Shown: positions 35,573-44,825 of the stretch, one piece after another
Layout: each line of letters opens with the position of its first letter
Position numbering within the stretch: position 1 is the stretch's first letter
Assembly (NCBI GenBank): GCA_963753615.1
Contig: CAVWCW010000006.1
Span: 186,001 to 250,000, forward strand
DNA length: 64,000 nt
DNA from: CAVWCW01 sp963753615
GTDB lineage: Bacteria; Pseudomonadota; Gammaproteobacteria; Chromatiales; Chromatiaceae
Direction of reading: 5' to 3'
Program-made: the position numbers and the translations under genes
The notes under the pieces: model-generated
What the model saw: only the letters and a program-made list of their open reading frames with translations
What the model was told of the DNA's origin: nothing
The model's database searches: none

Positions 35573-37252
35573 ATGGGATTATTGGCGTATTCTCTGCCGC
35601 TCCTCATGCTGGTATCGGCCCTTGTGGTCAAGCTCGCCGCACCGCGCTACGGCGAGCGGATCGCGCGGATCAGCGTGGCTGCCAGCGGGATCGTGCTGGC
35701 GCTGGCAATGGCGCTTTTTCTTATCCAGCTCTGGGCCGAGTCGGGACGGCTGGTAGGCCTCGGCCTGAGTATCTTTTCGCTCTACATCGACTGGCTCAGC
35801 ACGCTGATGGCACTGCTGGTGAGCGGTGTGGGCCTGGTGGTGCACGTGTACAGCGTCCGCTACATGCAGGACGATCCGGGCTACACGCGCTTCTTCATGC
35901 TGCTCGACGTGATTATCGGCGTAATCCTCCTGATGGTGCTGGCCGGTGACCTGCTGACCTTGCTCCTGGGCTGGCACCTGCTGGGGGTATGCCTGTACTT
36001 CCTGCTCAACCACGAGACGCAGCGACCGGCGGCGAACCGCTATGCGTTCTGGACCCTGTTCACGCATCGTATCGGCGATCTGCCCCTGCTCGCGATCACT
36101 GCACTGGCCTACCACACCTACGGCACCCTGACCCTGCCGACCCTGTTCGAACGCGTGGCCGAGGCACCGCAGGCGACCACCCTCCTGGGGCTGCCCTTCG
36201 CCGAGACCGTTGGCTTTTTGGTGCTTCTGGCGGCCTTTGCCAAGTCTGCTCAATTTCCCCTCCACACCTGGCTGCCCTACTCGATGGATGGGCCGACGCC
36301 GGTATCCGCGTTGATGCATGCGGGCATCGTCAACGCCGGGGGGTTCCTTATCAATCGCTTCGCGCCGGTCTTCGTCCACACGGAACACGTGCTGCTGCTG
36401 GCTTTTGCGGTGGGCCTGATCACAACCATCATGGGATCACTGATGATGCTGATGCAGAGCGACATCAAAAAGGCCCTCGGCTATTCGACAATGGGCCAGA
36501 TGGGCTACATGGTCATGGAATGCGGACTCGGCGCCTTCTCGCTGGCCATCTACCACCTGATCGCCCACGGCGTATTCAAAGCGACGCTCTTCCTGGGCTC
36601 CGGCTCCATCATCGCCAAGGCCCGCAAGGACCCGAACATCCCCGAGGGCGAGATCTACAAATTCATGGTGGAGCGCAAGGTGCCGAACCCGCCGCTGTCC
36701 TGGGTGGTCTTCGCGGGCATAACCATCACCGCGCCGCTGCTGATCGTTTTCGGCGCCCACCAGATCGTCGATGAGGGTTTTCTGCATCATCAGGGGGCCA
36801 TGATTCTCCTGCTGTTCGGCTGGATTACCGGTGCCCAGACCCTGTTTTTCGTCTATAAAATCGGCGGCGAGCGGCCGTTCCAGGTGTTGTTCTATGTAGT
36901 CCTGTCCTTCGGGCTTGTTATCATGACGTACGCGCTCGTCGGCCACGCCTTCGACGCCTTGCTCTACCCCGACCCGGAATTCCGCGAGGCGCTATATCAA
37001 GCGGCCTCGATCAACGTCACCTGGTTTGCCCTGGTCCTGTTGCTGCTCGTCGTCGTGATTTCCGCAGGCTGGATGCTGGTGTTTCGTTCGGCGGCGGCTC
37101 AGGAGCCGCTGCAGCGTCGCTATCGCAGCCTGTACATCACCCTGTACGCGTTGCTATCGCGGGAGTTCTATATCGCCGACCTGTACAGCCGCGCCGGCGA
37201 GCAACTCCTCGCGCTGTCCCGCCGACTCAACTCCCTGCTGCGCTGGGTCTGA
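35573..37252 (+). CDS. dabB: DabB, NuoL/antiporter-like membrane subunit of the inorganic carbon pump
   Basis: The protein (about 559 residues from ATG 35573; a TTG at 35561 is an alternative) is a polytopic membrane protein of the NADH dehydrogenase L / Mrp antiporter family. Key stretches are SVRYMQDDPGYTRFFMLLDV, LGWHLLGVCLYFLLNHE, LAAFAKSAQFPLHTWLPYSMDGPTPVSALMHAGIVNAGGFLINRFAPVF with the conserved Lys and His, and KKALGYSTMGQMGYMVMECG. It lacks the long lateral helix of NuoL. With DabA it forms the cation-gradient-driven DAC pump that hydrates CO2 to bicarbonate in the cytoplasm. Confidence 0.9.
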   Translation: MGLLAYSLPLLMLVSALVVKLAAPRYGERIARISVAASGIVLALAMALFLIQLWAESGRLVGLGLSIFSLYIDWLSTLMALLVSGVGLVVHVYSVRYMQDDPGYTRFFMLLDVIIGVILLMVLAGDLLTLLLGWHLLGVCLYFLLNHETQRPAANRYAFWTLFTHRIGDLPLLAITALAYHTYGTLTLPTLFERVAEAPQATTLLGLPFAETVGFLVLLAAFAKSAQFPLHTWLPYSMDGPTPVSALMHAGIVNAGGFLINRFAPVFVHTEHVLLLAFAVGLITTIMGSLMMLMQSDIKKALGYSTMGQMGYMVMECGLGAFSLAIYHLIAHGVFKATLFLGSGSIIAKARKDPNIPEGEIYKFMVERKVPNPPLSWVVFAGITITAPLLIVFGAHQIVDEGFLHHQGAMILLLFGWITGAQTLFFVYKIGGERPFQVLFYVVLSFGLVIMTYALVGHAFDALLYPDPEFREALYQAASINVTWFALVLLLLVVVISAGWMLVFRSAAAQEPLQRRYRSLYITLYALLSREFYIADLYSRAGEQLLALSRRLNSLLRWV

Positions 37253-37260
37253 CCGGGGGC

Positions 37261-38076
37261 ATGAGCGCGATGACGACCTTCTTGCTTTTCTTTTTCGCCG
37301 GCCTGTTTCTGCCGCTGTATCCGCTCAGTATCGGCGCCAATCTAATTCTTCAGAAAGGCGCTGAATCGGACCGCCTGCCAATTTGGGCGCGCCTCCCGCT
37401 CAAGGCCGCGGCGATCGTGCTCATGCCCCTGATCGGTGTCGGGTTGCTGAATCTGGCCGTTTCGAGGGGCGCCTCCGATCATTCGGAGATGGTCTCGGCT
37501 TTCGCGCTCTGGGGAGGGCTGACCTCGGTGCTGTACGCCTTCCGCTTGTTGACGGCGCGTGACGGCCAAATCTGGGTTGGCCAACTCTACACCTCGGCGC
37601 TGGCGCTGGTCTGGGTGGGTTTCGCCCATGGAGTAGCCCCATTGCTGCCGGCCCTGGGCCTGGCAACATCGTTGCTGCCACTTGTCTTCCTGATGGGGGT
37701 GCTGACCCGTCGCTTCGGCATCGCCCGGGTCGGACTCTATCCCGGGCTCGGCGTGCGTATGCCGGTGTTCTCGGCGCTGTTCGTCGCCGCCGTGCTGGTG
37801 GCGGTGGCGGTGCCCTTCTCACCGGCCTTCTTCGCCATCGCGGATATCGCCTTCGGTGGCGTCGGAAGCAACGAGCTGTTGACGCTGATACCGTTGAGTC
37901 TGGCCTGGCTGCTGTGGACCTGGGCCGCCATCAACCTGCTGACGGGGATTGTCTTCGGCACCCCTCGGGAGGATCTCGCCTATACCGATCTCAAGAGGCG
38001 CGACGCCCTAATGCACGGAGGCGGGATGCTCGCCCTGTCGGTGTTCGGCATCGCGCTGGTGGAGGGAGTGCTTTGA
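37261..38076 (+). CDS. Membrane protein between dabB and dabA
   Basis: The 271-residue protein has about seven or eight hydrophobic helices (for example TTFLLFFFAGLFLPLYPLSIGANLIL, LPLKAAAIVLMPLIGVGLLNL, ELLTLIPLSLAWLLWTWAAINLLTGIVF). It starts eight bases after dabB and overlaps dabA by four. It does not match NuoL motifs I know, so it is probably an accessory subunit of the DAB complex. The model two-gene DAC of Halothiobacillus has no such subunit, so this may be a three-component variant. Confidence 0.65.
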   Translation: MSAMTTFLLFFFAGLFLPLYPLSIGANLILQKGAESDRLPIWARLPLKAAAIVLMPLIGVGLLNLAVSRGASDHSEMVSAFALWGGLTSVLYAFRLLTARDGQIWVGQLYTSALALVWVGFAHGVAPLLPALGLATSLLPLVFLMGVLTRRFGIARVGLYPGLGVRMPVFSALFVAAVLVAVAVPFSPAFFAIADIAFGGVGSNELLTLIPLSLAWLLWTWAAINLLTGIVFGTPREDLAYTDLKRRDALMHGGGMLALSVFGIALVEGVL

Positions 38077-38567
38077 ACCCGCCTGATTCCGACCCCCAAG
38101 CCAAACCGGCCGGCGGCGAGACCGCCCTGGAGCCCACCGGGCCGACGCTTGGCAAGAAGCTCAAAATCCGCTCCATGGTCACCATGGCCGGCGAGGTTCT
38201 GCCTTTCTTCTGGCCCATGCGCAACTTCATCCACCACAACCCCTTGCACGGGCTGGAGCACCTGCCTTTCGAACAGGCCGTCGCCGCCGCCACCAAGCTG
38301 TTCCATGCACGGGGCTACCTGAACCGGACCGAGTACCAGCAGCTCCTGGCCAGCGGCAGTATCGAGCGCGAGGTGTTGCAAGACCTGGTAGCGGAGTTCG
38401 TTACCGACTGGCTCCGCGAGCAGGATATCAGTGACGACGGGGAGCTGGCGGAGCTGCTGCGGCGCTCTACCATGGCGATGATGACGGCCATGACCCACCC
38501 CGCCCCCGGCCAAGACGTACCCGGCCCAGAAGCGGTGCTGGCCGCCGTAAAGCGCCGTCCATCATGA
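38073..38567 (+). CDS. dabA: DabA (DUF2309), N-terminal part
   Basis: A TTG start overlaps the previous stop (TTGA). The 164-residue frame reads PFFWPMRNFIHHNPLHGLEHLPFEQAVAAATKLFHARGYLNRTEYQQLL, the conserved beginning of the DUF2309 family, and then stops at 38567. The rest of the protein is in the next frame from about 38551 onward. In relatives this is one polypeptide, so the gene is split by a +1 shift or by real fission. Confidence 0.8.
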   Translation: MNPPDSDPQAKPAGGETALEPTGPTLGKKLKIRSMVTMAGEVLPFFWPMRNFIHHNPLHGLEHLPFEQAVAAATKLFHARGYLNRTEYQQLLASGSIEREVLQDLVAEFVTDWLREQDISDDGELAELLRRSTMAMMTAMTHPAPGQDVPGPEAVLAAVKRRPS

Positions 38568-38592
38568 TCACCATCCGCAGCGGAAATCTTCG

Positions 38593-41298
38593 ATGAAACC
38601 CTTCGCAGAACGGATCGCCACCGAGCTGACCTTGTGCGACACGGTCGATCAGCTGTTCGGGACCCGCCTAGCGGAAACCCTGAACGAGCTGCTGATCAAG
38701 GGCATGATGGACTTCTTCGACGAGGGGCAGTCCGTTTGGCGGCTGCCCGGCCGCCGCAAGGGGCTCTATCGCTGCTGGAGCCGCATCGCCCAGCGCAACC
38801 GCAGGCTGCGCATGCGTGGCCTCGATGTCGGGGCGGTGCTGGCCAAGGCCGACGAGCCCGAGGCCATGATCGATCACGTCATGACTCGCCTCGGTGTGCC
38901 CGAGCCCATGTGGATGGACTACTTCACGCTCGAGTTGGCCCAGCTGCACGGCTGGGCCGGGTTCGTTCGTTGGCGCTCCCAGGCCCGCCACTATTATTGG
39001 CAACAGCGCAATCCGGCGGACCTGATAGACTTCATGGCCGTGCGCCTGGTACTTGCCATGGCGCTGTTGGAGGACGCAGGGCGGCGGTTAAAGCGCGAAC
39101 TGGACTTCCCGGGCTTGCAGGGCTACGCCGAGAACCACCCACAAGAAAGCCAGCTGCGCCGCGAGCTCAATGGCGGCACCGTATTGCCTGATTATGCCCA
39201 TCGCATCGAGGTCGCCCTGGACAGCAGAGACCGGGAGCGCATCGAGGCCCTGTTCCACGACTACGAACGAGAAAAACTCACCCGAGAGGCCGACATCCGC
39301 GCCCGGCGTCTGATGGCCGTCGCGGAAAAGGCAGGCTATACCCGGGATGATTTGCTCAAGCACTCGGACGACAGCTTGCTGCGGTTCATCGACGGCATCT
39401 ACACCTTCAGGGCCAAGGAGCCGTTTGTCTGGACCCAGGCCCTGGAGCGCACCTACTCGCGCCGGCTGTTGCAGCAGATCGCCCGGGACACCGAGGCAGC
39501 CGCAGGCAGCGGCCCGGCGTCAGGCACCGACAGCCCAGGGACGCCGAAGGCGGGAGCCGCCTCCGGGAAGGTCCAGGCCCTGTTCTGTATCGACACCCGC
39601 TCGGAGCGCCTGCGCCGACACCTGGAGTCCGTAGGCGAGTACGAGACCTTCGGTATCGCCGGCTTTTTCGGTATACCGGTCAGTTTCATCGAGCTGGGCA
39701 AGGGCCACGAGACCGCGCTCTGCCCCGCCATCGTTACCCCGCGCAACGTGGTGGTCGAGATGCCCCACAAGCACGAGCAGACGCGCCACTCGCTCTACGA
39801 GCTGGCACACGAGGTGGTGCACGACCTCAAGAACACGGTGCTGGCACCCTACGTGACCGTGGAGGCGGTGGGCCTGTTATTCGGCTTCGACATGGTGGGG
39901 AAGACCTTCGCCCCGCGCGCCTACAACACTTGGCGCCAGCGTCTGGAAAGCCGTAAGCCGCCGGCGCGGTTGATGATCGACAAGATCACCCGCGATGAAG
40001 CGGAGGAACTGGTGGCCCACCTGCAGGACGAAATGGTTATCCGGGCGATCGAACGCCACTTCGGAATCAAACGCGAGTCGGTCACCAGCCCGATGATCCG
40101 CGAATTGCGCGAGACCGCTCTGGAGAACCGCAGCGGCGCAACCGAGTTTGCCCGCCGCTTCGACGTGGATATCGCGGCCGAGGCGGTGTTCATCCGCTCG
40201 CTCCAGATGGAATACAGGGTCAACCCGGACCAGGCCCTAATCCAGCTCGAGCATCTGGCCAAGATCGGTTTCCGGCACCGCACCCAGGCCCAGCTTGTGG
40301 GCACCGCCTTGCGCGCCATCGGCCTCGACACCGCAGACATCGCGCGCACGGTGCTGGTGGTCGGCCACGGCAGCTCATCCCAGAACAACCCCTATGAATC
40401 GGCACTCGACTGCGGCGCCTGCGGCGGCGACCACGGTTTGGTCAACGCCCGTATCTTCGCCGCCATGGCCAACCGCCGGGAGGTGCGAGAACTGCTGGCC
40501 GAAGAAGGCATCCAGATTCCCGACGAGACCTCGTTCATCCCCGCAGTGCACGACACCACCACGGACGAGATACAACTATTCGACCTGGATCAGCTGTCAC
40601 CGGGTACTTTGACCCGCCTGAGCCGTATTCAGGAGGATCTCACCGCCGCTGGGCGGCTGTGCGCACTGGAGCGTTGCAAGGAACTCGGGGAGGCCGGCGT
40701 CGATACGCCGCAGGCCGCCGCCCGCCGCGTCAAGCGCAATGCCCTGGACTGGACCCAGGTGCGCCCGGAATGGGGGCTGTCGAAGAACGCCTCCTTCATT
40801 ATCGGCCGCCGCGCATTGACGCAGCAGCAGCACCTCGAAGGCCGCGCCTTTCTCCACTCCTACGACTATCGGATCGACCCCAAGGGGCGGCTGCTGGAGG
40901 TGATCCTTTCGGGGCCGCTGGTGGTGGCCCAATGGATCAACATGGAGCACTACTTCTCGGTGGTCGATAACGAGGCCTTCGGGAGTGGCAGCAAGGTCTA
41001 CCACAATGTGACCGGCCGCTTCGGTGTGATCACGGGCAACATCAGCGATCTCCGCACCGGACTACCGGCTCAGACTATGCTGAAGGGAGGCAAGCCCTAC
41101 CACGAACCCATGCGTCTCCTGACCGTGATCGAGGCGCCGGTCAAGCTTGTGGAAGAACTCCTCGCGCGCCTGTACAAGCCGCGCGAGCTGGTCCACAACG
41201 GCTGGGTGCGCCTGCTGGTGCTGGACCCGGAGCAGGGCACGGCCAACCTGTTTCACAACGGCGGCTGGCAGGCCCAACCGATCATTCTGCCGGGCTGA
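38593..41298 (+). CDS. dabA: DabA (DUF2309), main catalytic part
   Basis: The 901-residue frame carries the beta-carbonic-anhydrase-like zinc site: Cys and Asp in LFCIDTRSERLRRHL, and His and Cys in VVGHGSSSQNNPYESALDCGACGGDHG. Other DUF2309 marks are ITGNISDLRTGLPAQT and HEPMRLL. It is the soluble subunit that hydrates CO2 in the DAB complex. The first ATG of this frame at 38593 has only a weak ribosome-binding site, and coding-like text in this frame extends back to 38551, which supports a frame break inside one original gene. Confidence 0.9.
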   Translation: MKPFAERIATELTLCDTVDQLFGTRLAETLNELLIKGMMDFFDEGQSVWRLPGRRKGLYRCWSRIAQRNRRLRMRGLDVGAVLAKADEPEAMIDHVMTRLGVPEPMWMDYFTLELAQLHGWAGFVRWRSQARHYYWQQRNPADLIDFMAVRLVLAMALLEDAGRRLKRELDFPGLQGYAENHPQESQLRRELNGGTVLPDYAHRIEVALDSRDRERIEALFHDYEREKLTREADIRARRLMAVAEKAGYTRDDLLKHSDDSLLRFIDGIYTFRAKEPFVWTQALERTYSRRLLQQIARDTEAAAGSGPASGTDSPGTPKAGAASGKVQALFCIDTRSERLRRHLESVGEYETFGIAGFFGIPVSFIELGKGHETALCPAIVTPRNVVVEMPHKHEQTRHSLYELAHEVVHDLKNTVLAPYVTVEAVGLLFGFDMVGKTFAPRAYNTWRQRLESRKPPARLMIDKITRDEAEELVAHLQDEMVIRAIERHFGIKRESVTSPMIRELRETALENRSGATEFARRFDVDIAAEAVFIRSLQMEYRVNPDQALIQLEHLAKIGFRHRTQAQLVGTALRAIGLDTADIARTVLVVGHGSSSQNNPYESALDCGACGGDHGLVNARIFAAMANRREVRELLAEEGIQIPDETSFIPAVHDTTTDEIQLFDLDQLSPGTLTRLSRIQEDLTAAGRLCALERCKELGEAGVDTPQAAARRVKRNALDWTQVRPEWGLSKNASFIIGRRALTQQQHLEGRAFLHSYDYRIDPKGRLLEVILSGPLVVAQWINMEHYFSVVDNEAFGSGSKVYHNVTGRFGVITGNISDLRTGLPAQTMLKGGKPYHEPMRLLTVIEAPVKLVEELLARLYKPRELVHNGWVRLLVLDPEQGTANLFHNGGWQAQPIILPG

Positions 41299-41368
41299 AA
41301 GGATCCTCTGGCAGCCCCCCAGCGGCGATCGGCCAGCCCTTCCCCATTGACAAAACCGGAGGCAGGCT

Positions 41369-41713
41369 ATGCAGGAACTCAACCACAGTCCGATGAAGAA
41401 GCTGGAGATCATCGTCCAGGGCGAATACCAGGAATTCGTGCTCGACTTGCTCGACCGGGCCGGCGTCAGCGGGTGGACCGTGGTCCACAACCTTTCAGGC
41501 AAGGGCACCCACGGAGCTCACGAAGGCCACCTGATGTTCAACGAAGACGACGTACTGGTGATGGTCATTACTGTGGTCCCGGAAGGCCTGGCGGGTCACA
41601 TCCTCGAAGGACTTACGCCATTCTTCAACAAACACATGGGTGTGGTTTTCACATCGGAGATACAGGTCACGCGCCTCGGAAAGTTTCAGTCCCCTGCCCC
41701 GGGCGCCGTCTGA
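41369..41713 (+). CDS. PII-like signalling protein of the CPII type
   Basis: The 114-residue protein (ATG 41393 is another possible start, giving MKKLEIIVQG) has a PII fold: KKLEIIVQGEYQEFVLDLLDRAGVSGWTVVHNLSGKG, then a T-loop region HEGHLMFNEDDVLVMVITVVPEG, and LEGLTPFFNKHMGVVFTSEIQV. CPII proteins next to DAB or SulP genes bind ADP/AMP and bicarbonate and are thought to regulate carbon uptake. It lies 70 bases after dabA. Confidence 0.85.
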   Translation: MQELNHSPMKKLEIIVQGEYQEFVLDLLDRAGVSGWTVVHNLSGKGTHGAHEGHLMFNEDDVLVMVITVVPEGLAGHILEGLTPFFNKHMGVVFTSEIQVTRLGKFQSPAPGAV

Positions 41714-41837
41714 CCCCGCACGCAACGGCGCCCGCTATGTGGCCCGCATCTTCGGCGAGAACAACTTCTCCATCATCGACAATGTGGAACGCCTGCCGCA
41801 GCGGTTGACGAACCTGTTTGCGGCTCTGAGCGGGTAG
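41714..41837 (+). pseudogene. cbbO: 3' fragment of a cbbO-like (von Willebrand A) gene
   Basis: Directly after the PII-like gene, one frame reads ARNGARYVARIFGENNFSIIDNVERLPQRLTNLFAALSG and stops. This is the characteristic end of CbbO/NorD proteins (IFG..F.VI....RLP..L). CbbO works with the AAA protein CbbQ to reactivate RuBisCO. All upstream domains are missing, so this is a relic of a former cbbQ-cbbO module. Confidence 0.65.
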
Positions 41838-41989
41838 CTGCTATTCGCGAACAGGGCCGATGCGGAGGCCCGGCTACGCCGGTCCTCCACCGCGCTCTTC
41901 CGGGCGCACCCCTATGGCGGTGAGGATACGGCGCGCTGGAAGGATTCCAAATCTCAGCCGCCCCGGATCGAAACCACCCGCATGGCATT

Positions 41990-42400
41990 CCCACCGGCGC
42001 AGCTTCGCGCTCGCGTCCGAGCAGCAGATCCATGGCCTTGCCGAATTCGCCAATCAGGCGGCGTTGAAATTCGGTAGCGGTGGGATGGTAGTAGACAAGA
42101 CGATGGTCACCGGATCGGTGAGAGAGTCCCGGCTTTGCTCCGCCAGCATCTGCCAGGCCAGCCGAATCAGGCGACCGCCCTGGCCGTCTCCCACGGCGTA
42201 GCCCTGGGCGTCGACGAACACGATCTCGTCTCTCGTGATCACCCCTTGGTACGCCATGCTTCGGATCGGAACCAAGCGGCAATCGTTGCTGCTGCGGCGC
42301 AGCAACAACCGGCTGCTGTTGTAGATATTTCCTGCAATCTGGGACCGCTTGCGGCCAATCTCGGGCGGCCGGAAAAAGGTTACTGGCTCGCAGCGCACGC
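41990..42400 (-). pseudogene. Frameshifted conserved hypothetical gene
   Basis: On the minus strand, SRLLLRRSSNDCRLVPIRSMAYQGVITRDEIVFVDAQGYAVGDGQGGRLIRLAWQMLAEQSRDSLTDPV is read in one frame and VYYHPTATEFQRRLIGEFGKAMDLLLGRE follows in another. Together they resemble a small conserved cytoplasmic protein. The frame change falls near 42105. Function is unknown. Confidence 0.5.
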
Positions 42401-42411
42401 GGCGTCCGCCT

Positions 42412-42720
42412 TTAGGTCTCGTTCTCCAGCGACCGGTCTGGGTCCCAGCCCTTTTCCCGCGCCTGACGCACCGCTTCGGTATAGACGCGTTCATGGCGCT
42501 CGCGGAGTTCGGGCGGCAGGCGCGACACTAGGTGACCGAATGGCCCCCAAGCCTCCGTGACCTTGTCATAAAGGGCTTGAAGCCCTTGCAGGTTCCAGCC
42601 CTCGCAGGTCTGGGTCTCGGGGATAATGCCAAACACCCAGGCATCCCGAATAATATTACCGGTTTGGTTCATTGCCCCCTGGGGGTCTTTGTCGATGCCC
42701 ATGTACTTGGCTGCTTTCAC
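42412..42720 (-). CDS. Conserved hypothetical protein
   Basis: A GTG at 42720 with GAGG eight bases upstream gives 102 residues: MGIDKDPQGAMNQTGNIIRDAWVFGIIPETQTCEGWNLQGLQALYDKVTEAWGPFGHL in outline, then RLPPELRERHERVYTEAVRQAREKGWDPDRSLE. The text is compositionally normal and rich in Trp, with no membrane segment. I do not recognise a function. The gap to 42950 holds nothing definite. Confidence 0.65.
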   Translation of the reverse strand: MKAAKYMGIDKDPQGAMNQTGNIIRDAWVFGIIPETQTCEGWNLQGLQALYDKVTEAWGPFGHLVSRLPPELRERHERVYTEAVRQAREKGWDPDRSLENET

Positions 42721-42950
42721 CCGGTACCTCGCAGAAAAAGGCCGCAAACCCGTGACCTTGCCTTTGTATAGCGCCCGGCGGCGAGCCGAGTCAAGTACCG
42801 GGATCGCCGATGGCCAAGTCGCCGTGGCAGAATATGACGTTTTGGTGAACCGCTGACAACGTCAAATCTCTCGACTCAGGGCCTTCCAGGATGTCTCCGA
42901 AACTTCCCACATCGGGCCAGTTCTGAGAGCCGCCACCTTCGGGAAACTGG

Positions 42951-43580
42951 ATGGGACATCTCACGCTAGTCCCGCTGCTGGCCGCCTTTGGCGCAACCTT
43001 GATCGCCCTGGCCCAGACCAACCTGCGACGCATGCTCGCCTTTTCCAGCATCAGTCGCGTCGGCCTGGTCGTGCTCGGCATCGCCTCGCTCAACCAGATG
43101 GGCATGCAGGGCGCCCTGTTCCAGCTGCTCAATTTCACTTTGGTGTCTGGCGGACTATTCCTGGCTACCGGCTTCCTGCACCACCGCAGCGGCAGCACCG
43201 AGCTGAGCGGGCTCGGCGGCGCCGCCCGCAACATGCCGCTGCTGGCCTCGTTCTTCCTGCTGTTGGGCCTGCCCGGTACCAGCAGCTTCCCCGCCGAACT
43301 GCTGCTGATCCTGAGCGCGCTGGACAGCCACACCGGGGCCGGTCTAGCCGCCCTGTTCGGAATGATCCTCGGCGCCGGCTACTTCGATGGCGTTTACCGG
43401 AAGGCCTTCTTCGGCCCGCTCGTGGCCGAGGCCCAGGACCTACGCCAACGCGAGCTCATGATGCTGGTGGTGCTGGCGCTGGTCGTGCTGAGCTTCGGGC
43501 TATACCCACAGCTTAGGCTCGACTTCACCCGCGCGGCCGGCCAAGGCTGGGTGGCTCGGCTGGGCACATCCGGCGCCTGA
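42951..43580 (+). pseudogene. NuoM-like membrane subunit, 5'-truncated
   Basis: The 209-residue frame starts in the middle of a NADH dehydrogenase M / hydrogenase-type antiporter subunit: AFGATLIALAQTNLRRMLAFSSISRVGLVVLGIASLNQMGMQGALFQLLNF, then GTSSFPAELLLILSALDS and YFDGVYRKAFFGPL. The first half of the family, with the helices before the discontinuous TM, is missing. It is likely the remnant of a second DAB or Mrp-type locus. Expression and function are doubtful. Confidence 0.65.
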
Positions 43581-43630
43581 ATCCGTCAGGGCGCCCGATC
43601 CCAGTATGCCTGCTCTTGGCGGGGCAGTTA

Positions 43631-43870
43631 CCCCGAATACTTAACCAAGCCGTCGGGCGGCTGGGCATAAGCGACTGGAAATTCGAGACCTTGAATAGGG
43701 CTGCGGAGGCGTCTGCAGCGAAACACCCGGTATCACGCCGCTTGGCTATCACACCCCTGGCTGGTTCCTGCGCGCCTGGGCTTGCGCTTCACGCAACCGG
43801 TAGCGACGGCTATCGATTTCGCTCCACCGCGGCGCACAGGCCCTGCGCCAGCGGCACGATACCTGGGTAG
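43631..43870. repeat. Dispersed structured repeat, family B, copy 2
   Basis: This copy matches 6034-6280 on the same strand, with two exact blocks of 27 and 28 bases. The hairpin becomes GGTAGC-GACG-GCTATC, in which the A-U pair of copy 1 is a G-U pair, so base pairing is kept. It fills most of the gap between the truncated NuoM-like gene and arsR. Confidence 0.75.
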
Positions 43871-43937
43871 TGGGTTAAACTCGGCCTGAGACCGTGGCAG
43901 AATATCTGCCGAGAGAAGCGAGTATTGGGCAAAACCG

Positions 43938-44288
43938 ATGAGCCTGACCCCTGAAAGTTTTACCAGGACCCTGGCCGACCCCACGCGCCTGCGAATACTG
44001 ATGCTGCTGCATGCCAGCGACGAACTCTGCGTGTGTGAACTCACCGCCACACTCGACCTCCCGCAACCGAAGATCTCCCGGCACCTCGCGATCCTCCGAG
44101 AAACGGAAATGCTGCTGGACCGCCGCAAAGGAACCTGGATCTTTTACCGAATCCACCCCAGCCTGCCGGCCTGGGCGCTCGACGCCCTGGCCGCGGTCGC
44201 CCGCGGATGCACCGGCACCCAACCCTACGCGCAAGACTGGGAGCGGCTCGACAGCCTTGCGCAAGGCTCCACCGGAACCTGCGACTGA
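43938..44288 (+). CDS. arsR: ArsR/SmtB-family metalloregulator
   Basis: The 116-residue winged-helix protein reads ADPTRLRILMLLHASDELCVCELTATLDLPQPKISRHLAILRETEML. The ELCVCEL motif supplies the Cys pair that binds As(III) or Sb(III) in ArsR repressors, with a further Cys at the C-terminus (TGTCD). It probably represses an arsenic operon, but the arsenic genes begin 7 kb away at 51421, separated by the DSF genes. Confidence 0.88.
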   Translation: MSLTPESFTRTLADPTRLRILMLLHASDELCVCELTATLDLPQPKISRHLAILRETEMLLDRRKGTWIFYRIHPSLPAWALDALAAVARGCTGTQPYAQDWERLDSLAQGSTGTCD

Positions 44289-44353
44289 GAAACGAGCCGG
44301 ACCCGGCACATCCATAGCAACGTACCCGAACCCGGAACTCCGGCCTCCATTGA

Positions 44354-44502
44354 GGAAACGCTGATTCAATCGCGTTTCCCGCAAGGGGCAAGATGCCCCG
44401 CCATTTTCAGGCGTCCAACCGCCTGGATATGAAGGCTTTCGGATACCGCGTTTTCGAAAGCCGTGCTGCAAGAAGCCAGGGAGGGCTTTTTGCAGCGTCT
44501 CC
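44354..44502. repeat. MITE-like hairpin repeat, family A, copy 2
   Basis: A 149-base element starting GGAAACGCTG and ending CAGCGTCTCC: terminal inverted repeats with nine of ten matches. Hairpins CAGGCG/CGCCTG and GCTGCAAGAAGCC/GGCTTTTTGCAGC are clear; the last would end transcription. It accounts for the middle of the 537-base gap between arsR and rpfF. The remainder (44503-44825) shows no gene, only a ribosome-binding AAGGAGA before rpfF. Confidence 0.8.
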
Positions 44503-44825
44503 TTAATAGAAGCGGCCAATCCTCAATATAGACCACTCTTGAGAAGTAGCGGCTGACCCGCGCCCCTCATGGACAACGCTCGCTACCTCGTCACTCGACC
44601 CGCTTTCCGGGTCCAATCGGAATACTCTTAAGGCCCTCAGCCGGCCGCTTGTGCAGCCCACCCAATGGGATCAGTTCTCAATCCCACCGCTGACGATTGC
44701 TCGAAGCCAAGTCCCAACGGATTTTTCTTATCCCTAGCAGCCACTTCGTGATTAGATAGTACTGGGACTGAAGTCGCCCCCTCGACCGGCCCCTTCCTAT
44801 CGATGAAACTAAGGAGAGAATCATA

